Shown here piece by piece: positions 58,845-64,000 of a stretch of 64,000 nucleotides of DNA (its first letter is position 1; each line of letters opens with the position of its first letter). Made by a program: the position numbers and the translations under genes. Origin of the DNA: Tubulanus polymorphus. Its lineage: Eukaryota > Nemertea > Palaeonemertea > Tubulaniformes > Tubulanidae. The notes beneath the pieces are model-generated. The model did no database searches and had not been told where the DNA came from. It saw only the letters and a program-made list of their open reading frames with translations. The stretch is from positions 7,912,501-7,976,500 of the forward strand of contig NC_134031.1 in NCBI RefSeq assembly GCF_964204645.1. The letters are read 5' to 3'.

Positions 58845-61789
58845 ATGAACATCGTCAATTTGCTATTCGCCATTCATTCGTACATAGCTTTAATCAGCGC
58901 GGAAAATGGAGTCAGTTTAGATTGTAAGTTATCTTTATTCCATTTAAAAAGAGTTTAAAATCTAATTTCAATATTTTTCGGTTGTATATATTTTGTAAAC
59001 CATACGTACGGCATGATGAATCTATACTTTTTGAGTCATTATCTTTAGATGGCTGCGTCTCTTATAAAAAAAGTATATCTGTTTAAAGTTGATTATTTAT
59101 TTGATGAGGTAAGAATTGTGATAAGTGAATTGTAATTGCTGGTCTCATTTGAAGTGTACTTGTGTCTATACGGGTAAAATACAGGCCACAGTGTCATAAA
59201 CGCTCGATTGAAGAGTTCATCACTTTTGTAAAACTGAACCAAGCCGTGTAGATTTCTTTTAAAATCAACTGTCGAATGAATTTGGTGTATTTTCATTTAG
59301 CTTACTATTTTGCTGGATACTCACGACTTATCAAAAGTGACTGTAGGGCGACAGATCTATATAAAAAAGAAGTTGATACGCCAGACCAATGTCGCTATTA
59401 CTGCGATATTGAAAGTCGATGCGATCTATTCCTTACGTTCGACAAAGAATGTTTGATTAAAAGCGCCCCGAGATGCAACACACCACCTATAAAAAATCAT
59501 CTAATGCTGTTTAATAAAAGAGGTAACCTTTATGACCATTCCTTAATCGCACTCAGGGTTAAGATTCCTTGTCCATTTTAATAAATTCTAATTCTCAATT
59601 TTACTCTAATCTCTCCTTTTAGAGTTAAGATCAAACTTCACCGCACATCGCAAGCACACTAACACGGGGCATCTCGGGAAATATAAGTCTTTGACGTTCG
59701 ATCAGTGCGAACAGAAATGTAGTCAGACTCCAAGGTGTAATGCATTTCTGTCTGGAATTAAAACTAATGCAAGAACTGGTGCATGTACGAAATACCCATC
59801 CGTCCCAATCGCATCTCCTTCTGCGCGATGGTGGTGGAACTGGGTTTATACATTGAAATGTAAGCAATACGAAAAATTTTATTTATTTTTATTGAATGGA
59901 TTGGAATTTTGTTTTTTTCAAATTCTATTTTGCGTCATTTTTTCAGCACCGCAGCTCAATTCAAAACAAATTGGAGGTAATTTATCCAACGATCGACAGA
60001 CAATTGAAAAGTTAAAAACATGTATCTAATCAATAAACGAGAAGTTATCACGGTTCCTCTACAGCTTTAAATATATCAATTCAAATTTATTGAATTATTT
60101 CAGAAAACATCAATCTGTTTGTAAAAACTTACATGGCCCCTGTATCCGCATCGAACATGGGACCGGAACTAGCGATCGATGGTCGTCACGAACCGGAAGC
60201 GTTCTCGAAACCGTACTCGTGTTCAGAGGCTGAACCTGATTGGTGGGATTGGGCCTGGTGGTATTCAGATCTAGGCGAATCGTATGATATCAGAGAAGTG
60301 CTTGTTTTAGCTCGTCAAAACGGTAAACGCTTCTACCCGTATGGAGGTCTTGCAGTCACGTGCTTTCATCACGTGACCGATGCCATATGGGTGGTGATTT
60401 ACATGATAGAAATTCGTGAATTGAATTTGTTGTTCTTATACGTACGGTAGTTTCCACCAACAAACCCTTGCATCATCTGTACGACCTCTAGACCCTATCT
60501 GCATGTGATTTCACAGCGTGGGTTGGATGTCACAATGGCCTCTCAAGTGCTAGGGGCGGATCCAGGGTTCGGGTTACACAAGTATTGGAAGGAAATTTTA
60601 GGGCACCTGTCTGATCTAAGGGCACATCCATTATCCAAGCTTAATTTGGCAGAAATCTTTGAAAATTTGGTACCATTTCATGGCTTTTAGGGGGCTTCTT
60701 GGGACTAAAGAGAAATGATTGAAAATAAACTAAAATCAAGACAAAATCTCAAGATAAAAATGACACTGCAAAAAGTACCTGGTCCATTCTTTTACCTTGA
60801 AAAATTCAAGTGCCTCGATAATCTCGATAATATGCCACATTCAGAGTTAGAAATCGGCACAATTGCCCTACAGATGAGGGCGCAGACACATTATCCATAT
60901 TTATGTCATCCCTATTCCAAACCAAAAAGTGCCCCTTTACTCTAAGAAATTAGGCCAAATGTGCCAGTTTGCCCTTTCATTTAGAATCTCCGCAAATAGT
61001 GCCCCTTTCTTCTCCCTTCTCTGCGTGTTAAGTGCCCTGTTCCAAACCATGGGCGCCCCTTTAAAGGTAAGCTTACTATTCAGGACTGCGATTCTGCATA
61101 CGAATCGATCATCAGTGGACATGGCAAATAAGTGGGAGTGAATGTATATTCCGTCAAGAAATATTGCCGAGGAATTTCGAAGGGCACTTTTAGACCGTAT
61201 TGGACAATACGGCTAATACGGTCCTAGTGTGAGCGACTAATTGGTAGTAAGAAGTCACAACTGACGGCCAATTTTACTGTATAACAATAACAAAATGAAT
61301 TTATGAATTGCTGCATGATTTGCGTCAATTGAAATGTCCTAGAAATGACAGTCAATTGTTGCTATACAAGCCCTTCGCATGCGACGCATGGAAGCACGGA
61401 AACAAGAGACAGAAATTGAAGATGTTTCCCAGCGTCGTGTGCGTTTGGCATCTTTCGCATGACGTTCAATATGACGCGCCGTGATCGCGTGAACAAACAT
61501 ACTGTGATAATTGTCATCTCTGCACGTTTTTTTTTCAGCGTTTAGTAGCGAATACGTCGAGGTGATCGCTACGGATTCATTCAAAAACGTATCAGAAGCG
61601 GAGCCGGACAATTACACCCTGTGTGACGTTGGGAAACTAGTGAAGGGAAGAGTTACGCGGTTTATCTGTACATCAGAAGCTGCCGGTCGTTACGTCATCA
61701 TTCGACGAATTACGAAACAAAAATACGGATTTTCCATCTGTGAAGTTGAAGTTTATTCGCGTAATAGTTACGGTAAATCAGTGCCATGA
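58845..61789 (+). CDS. Secreted protein: two PAN/apple-like domains plus fucolectin-type F5/8C domain
   Basis: Six exons: 58,845-58,923 (signal peptide, MNIVNLLFAIHSYIALISA), 59,301-59,522, 59,623-59,859, 59,947-59,976, 60,104-60,346, 61,539-61,789. All introns are phase 1, as is usual when extracellular modules are shuffled, and the total is 353 residues. Exons 2 and 3 each encode a PAN/apple-like module (CRATDLYKK ... CRYYCDIESRCDLF; LTFDQCEQKCSQTPRCNAF). Exon 4 is a 10-residue linker. Exons 5-6 form an F5/8C-like domain (MGPELAIDGRHEP, DWWDWAWWYSDLG, then TSEAAGRYVIIRR and ICEVEVYS), typical of fucose- and glycan-binding lectins. The donor at 60,347 (GTCTTG) is weak; it is chosen because it restores phase and domain continuity. 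Intron 5 contains a hAT-like element. A role in glycan recognition or adhesion is inferred. Confidence 0.8.
59301..59522 (+). CDS. Exon 2: first PAN/apple-like module
   Basis: 222 nt, phase 1 to 1. Six cysteines in CRATDLY, QCRYYC, SRCDLF, KECLI and RCNTPP fit a compact PAN fold. Confidence 0.78.
59623..59859 (+). CDS. Exon 3: second PAN/apple-like module
   Basis: 237 nt, phase 1 to 1, encoding ELRSNFTAHRK through ARWWWNWVYTLK, with QCEQKC, PRCNAF and GACTKY. Confidence 0.78.
60104..60346 (+). CDS. Exon 5: first part of F5/8C (fucolectin-like) domain
   Basis: 243 nt, phase 1 to 1, encoding ENINLFVKTYMAPVSASNMG through YDIREVLVLARQNGKRFYPY. Open sequence continues past the proposed weak donor to 60,450. 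Confidence 0.75.
60550..61227. mobile_element. hAT-type non-autonomous element, sister of 10,880-11,835
   Basis: It starts CTAGGGGCGGATCCAGG and shares ACAAGTATTGGAAGGAAATT, TAGGGCACCTGTCTGATCT and AGTGCCCC phrases and the right-end block ATACGGCTAATACGGTC. The terminal GGATCCGCCCCTG is lost, so the right end is truncated. It lies in intron 5 of the PAN/F5-8C gene. Confidence 0.78.
61539..61789 (+). CDS. Exon 6: end of F5/8C domain and stop
   Basis: Acceptor is TTTTTTTTTCAG. It encodes AFSSEYVEVIATDSFKNVS (with the split Ala), then CDVGKLVKG ... GRYVIIRRITKQKYGF and CEVEVYSRNSYGKSVP before TGA at 61,787-61,789. Confidence 0.82.
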
Positions 61790-61798
61790 GGGGGCGGG

Positions 61799-61948
61799 TT
61801 GGAATGTGATTTTAAACCTTGTATTTCACAATTTAATAACTTTAAATTAGAACTAAGAAATCATAATGGATACTTTATTGATTTGAATAATTTTCCTGTA
61901 ATTTATGAATTAGTAATAAGATGTAAAGAGAAATTTTTTGTTGTATAA
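61799..61948 (+). pseudogene. 5'-truncated ORF of the AT-rich cluster
   Basis: An open frame runs from the junction to TAA at 61,946-61,948, about 49 codons without a start, including NHNGYFIDLNNFPVIYEL. It ends two bases before the next ATG. Family unknown. Confidence 0.5.
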
Positions 61949-61950
61949 AT

Positions 61951-62307
61951 ATGAATACAACAGTAGAACCGAGTATATGTTTTGGATTTGATTTTAAACG
62001 TGAGAAAGAAATGAAATTTGATATAAATGATGTAATAACACATATTAAAAATATTGCATTTTTTAATGAAACAACATTTGATTATGAAACAACAATAAAT
62101 AAAGAAACTTATAATGTAGAAAAGATCACTGCTTTAATTAGAAATTCTTTAAGATTTTATGAATTAGATGAAGATTTTATTATCGATGATTTTAAAAGTA
62201 TAATAACTATAATATATAAAAATGAAACTAATAATATTATAAATGTTGAAATAATTATAAATAAGAAAACTAAATATTTTGAAGATAGTAATTTTTTTGA
62301 TAAATAG
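61951..62307 (+). CDS. Intact 118-codon ORF of the AT-rich cluster
   Basis: MNTTVEPSICFGFDFKREKE, then a region rich in Asn, Ile and Lys, ending NFFDK before TAG. It is acidic-basic mixed, with no membrane segment and no recognisable domain. It is the only unbroken ORF of the block and directly abuts the next start at 62,308. Confidence 0.6.
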   Translation: MNTTVEPSICFGFDFKREKEMKFDINDVITHIKNIAFFNETTFDYETTINKETYNVEKITALIRNSLRFYELDEDFIIDDFKSIITIIYKNETNNIINVEIIINKKTKYFEDSNFFDK

Positions 62308-62535
62308 ATGAGTGATAATAAGTGGATAATAACTGGTTTATATAATGGAGCATTACAATCAGTGGGAACGATTAGTTATACAATGTTATTGAAGAAAGTA
62401 TTCAAAATGGGAAATATTAATGTTGATAGATTTGATATAAATGATATTTAAAAATTAACGTTAGCAGTTACTTTATCTAATTTAACTATTGATTATTTGG
62501 AAATACAAAAATATATTCCTCCTATAAACGCATAA
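62308..62535 (+). pseudogene. ORF with one internal TAA (AT-rich cluster)
   Basis: It begins MSDNKWIITGLYNGALQSVG and continues in the same frame past a TAA at 62,449-62,451 for 27 more codons, to TAA at 62,533-62,535. The sequence after the stop (TLAVTLSNLTIDYLEIQKYI) keeps the same composition, so the break looks recent or reflects a base error. Confidence 0.5.
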
Positions 62536-62549
62536 TTTTTGTAAAATAA

Positions 62550-62762
62550 ATGGCTTCTGCAATTATAACTATTATCGGGTCTGCGATTGTTAACGCTTAA
62601 GCATTTACAGGTGGTGGATATTTATTTAAGCGCATTGATAAAAATGGGTCATTATCTGAACAAAAAAGACATAACTTCGCATTAGAAAAATATAATAAAG
62701 CAGCAGAAGAATATAGAGAAAAAAGACAAAACTATATGGATTATATTAATAAAGAATTATAA
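62550..62762 (+). pseudogene. ORF with a membrane-like N-terminus and one internal TAA (AT-rich cluster)
   Basis: MASAIITIIGSAIVNA is followed by TAA at 62,598-62,600. The frame then runs AFTGGGYLFKR and a charged, Lys/Gln-rich helix (HNFALEKYNKAAEEYREKR) to TAA at 62,760-62,762. A short hydrophobic N-terminus plus a helical tail suggests a small membrane-associated or virion protein; this is inference. Confidence 0.5.
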
Positions 62763-62863
62763 AATCAGATTATTATGAAATAATTTGGATTTTAGGTGGA
62801 ACTGTTATTGTTATATTTGTTGCTTATGAATTTACAAATTCATTATATATAATTTTTTGCTAA
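62759..62863 (+). pseudogene. Short transmembrane ORF (AT-rich cluster)
   Basis: It overlaps the previous stop and reads KSDYYEIIWILGGTVIVIFV, a clear membrane segment, to TAA at 62,861. It has no ATG; the position where one would overlap the previous stop reads ATA. Confidence 0.4.
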
Positions 62864-62870
62864 ATAAATC

Positions 62871-63291
62871 GATGATGAAGTTGATAAAAATGATATAATT
62901 CCTCATGATATCAATAAAACTAAATTAAAAATATATTTAGAAAAACAAACATTAGAATTTGTAAATGATTTAAAAGTTAAATAGAAAAACTATTTAAAAT
63001 CTAAAATTATATTTTATTTTATTATTAGTGGTTCAGTTACCATTAGTTCTGTAATAACATTTTTAGCAATATTCTCACCATTAACACCTTTGGCTATATC
63101 AATTGGCGTGCTAGGATTATCATCAAATGTATTAACTGGTGTAAGCTCTAAATTAAATGTAAAAAGTAATAAAGAAAAAAATAAAATCTAATATAAAAGA
63201 AATTAATGAATTGAAAAATACATTAGATTATATAATTAGTTTAAATGGTAATATAACAATTGAAGAACAAGATAAATTATTAAAAGAATGA
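62871..63291 (+). pseudogene. Membrane-protein ORF broken by TAG and a frameshift (AT-rich cluster)
   Basis: DEVDKNDIIPHDINKTKLKI begins a frame interrupted by TAG at 62,982-62,984. It then has a long hydrophobic region (FYFIISGSVTISSVITFLAI, PLTPLAISIGVLGLSS) to TAA at 63,189. The next frame carries an apparent continuation (NELKNTLDYIISL) to TGA at 63,289-63,291, so a frameshift lies in an A-rich run near 63,170-63,187. Confidence 0.45.
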
Positions 63292-63318
63292 ATTAATTAT
63301 TAAATTTTTATTATATAA

Positions 63319-64000
63319 ATGGGTTTTCCAAAAGCTTCCCAATATAATAAATCAATTAAATATAATATTCCAGCAATAGATTTTTATAAAAATATTACGT
63401 ACAAAAATGTTTTAAATTCATTTATTAATTTAGATATTTATGTGGGCAATCCCATGGGAAGATTTACGTGAAAAACTTTTTATGCATAAGATAAAGTGTT
63501 ACTGAAACTAATAATTTTAATGTAAAGATGGAAAATATATTTCATGTAAACTTAATTAATTTTTAAAAATTGAAAGATGAAAAACAATGGTTATTGAAAT
63601 CTAATATGAAGTATTGGAAAAACCAATTAAATTTTGCAGTTTATTGTGCAACAACAGGATGTGGAATTAGTTGGAATGATCATTTAAAAATTTCAAAATA
63701 TAAATTAATTCAAAGTTTATTTAGATTTCATACTTATTTTCAAATAAGATTAATATTAAATGAATAAGAATGTCCTTTACCAGGATCTAGATATTTTAAA
63801 GAATTATATAATAATATTAATTTATCACAGTTTTATAAAGTTCGTAATGAATTTAATATAAATATATATATAATTCTGATTTTCGAACAAAAATTGGAAC
63901 AATAAGATCACTTCCTTGTCCTGAAAATATTTTACAATATCGCACACTTCCCAGACCATCTAATAGTTTTTATAATATCTATAATAATAAATTAGGTTAT
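63319..64000 (+). pseudogene. Larger broken ORF running off the window (AT-rich cluster)
   Basis: It starts MGFPKASQYNKSIKYNIPAI and is open for 50 codons to a TGA at 63,469. Coding character then continues in another frame, with TAA at 63,564 and 63,765 and a further shift near 63,862. Conspicuous segments are FAVYCATTGCGISWNDHL and LFRFHTYFQIRLIL. This is probably the largest protein of the cluster and extends beyond 64,000. I do not recognise it with confidence. Confidence 0.45.

Larger units (their letters stand above)
61799..64000 (+). mobile_element. Compact AT-rich virus-like gene cluster, degraded, left-truncated
   Basis: From about 61,799 the sequence changes abruptly to about 80% A+T with AT-ending codons, and short ORFs follow one another on the plus strand with 0-15 bases between them. 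That packing is unlike the intron-rich animal genes to the left. The leftmost ORF has no start, so the cluster is cut at the junction. Several ORFs contain in-frame TAA, TAG or TGA, and at least three frameshifts are visible (near 63,170-63,187, in 63,470-63,510 and near 63,862). I read it as an old, decaying insertion of a compact virus or virus-like mobile element, or an assembly join to foreign sequence. No polymerase, integrase or capsid signature is recognisable in the visible part. Confidence 0.6.

Overview
The window is animal nuclear DNA: AT-rich (roughly 64% A+T by eye), with small exons in long GT-AG introns, metazoan extracellular domains (von Willebrand D, C8, TIL, PAN/apple, F5/8 type C) and many non-autonomous transposons. 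The repeat types (hAT-like foldback elements, a Penelope-like element with hammerhead motifs, tRNA-derived SINEs, many short inverted-repeat elements) suggest an aquatic invertebrate. I cannot name the species.

Layout: (1) 270-2,380, plus strand: the last two exons of a Gln/Met/Pro-rich gene, with 3' UTR and poly(A) signals. (2) 8,583-35,082, minus strand: a 26.5-kb flotillin-1 gene. Eleven coding positions are recovered with consistent splice phases; only the short last exon is not found. One position (part of the SPFH domain) is present as three successive 91-nt exons, at 27,093-27,183, 23,937-24,027 and 22,139-22,229. They have the same length and phase but different protein sequence, which predicts mutually exclusive splicing. 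The introns are full of foldback elements, a Penelope-like remnant and composite repeats. (3) 36,955-44,818, minus strand: a secreted VWD-C8-TIL protein with a C-terminal domain I do not recognise. (4) 46,568-48,553, plus strand: a five-exon ARF-like GTPase whose switch II lacks the usual glutamine. (5) 49.5-55.7 kb: an LTR-like block, a dispersed repeat with an internal minisatellite, three clusters of GCGC-rich inverted repeats and a LINE 3' end. (6) 56,483-56,740, plus strand: a candidate two-exon small secreted peptide gene. (7) 58,845-61,789, plus strand: a six-exon secreted protein with two PAN/apple-like domains and a fucolectin-like F5/8C domain. (8) From about 61,799 to the window end: an abrupt switch to about 80% A+T, with abutting short ORFs all on the plus strand. 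It looks like a compact virus-like gene cluster broken by in-frame stops and frameshifts.

No operon logic applies; the genes are independent. The strongest observations are the triplicated flotillin exon and the AT-rich virus-like block at the right edge. Between genes the sequence is mostly repeats or featureless AT-rich DNA, and most ORFs of 60-100 codons there are chance.
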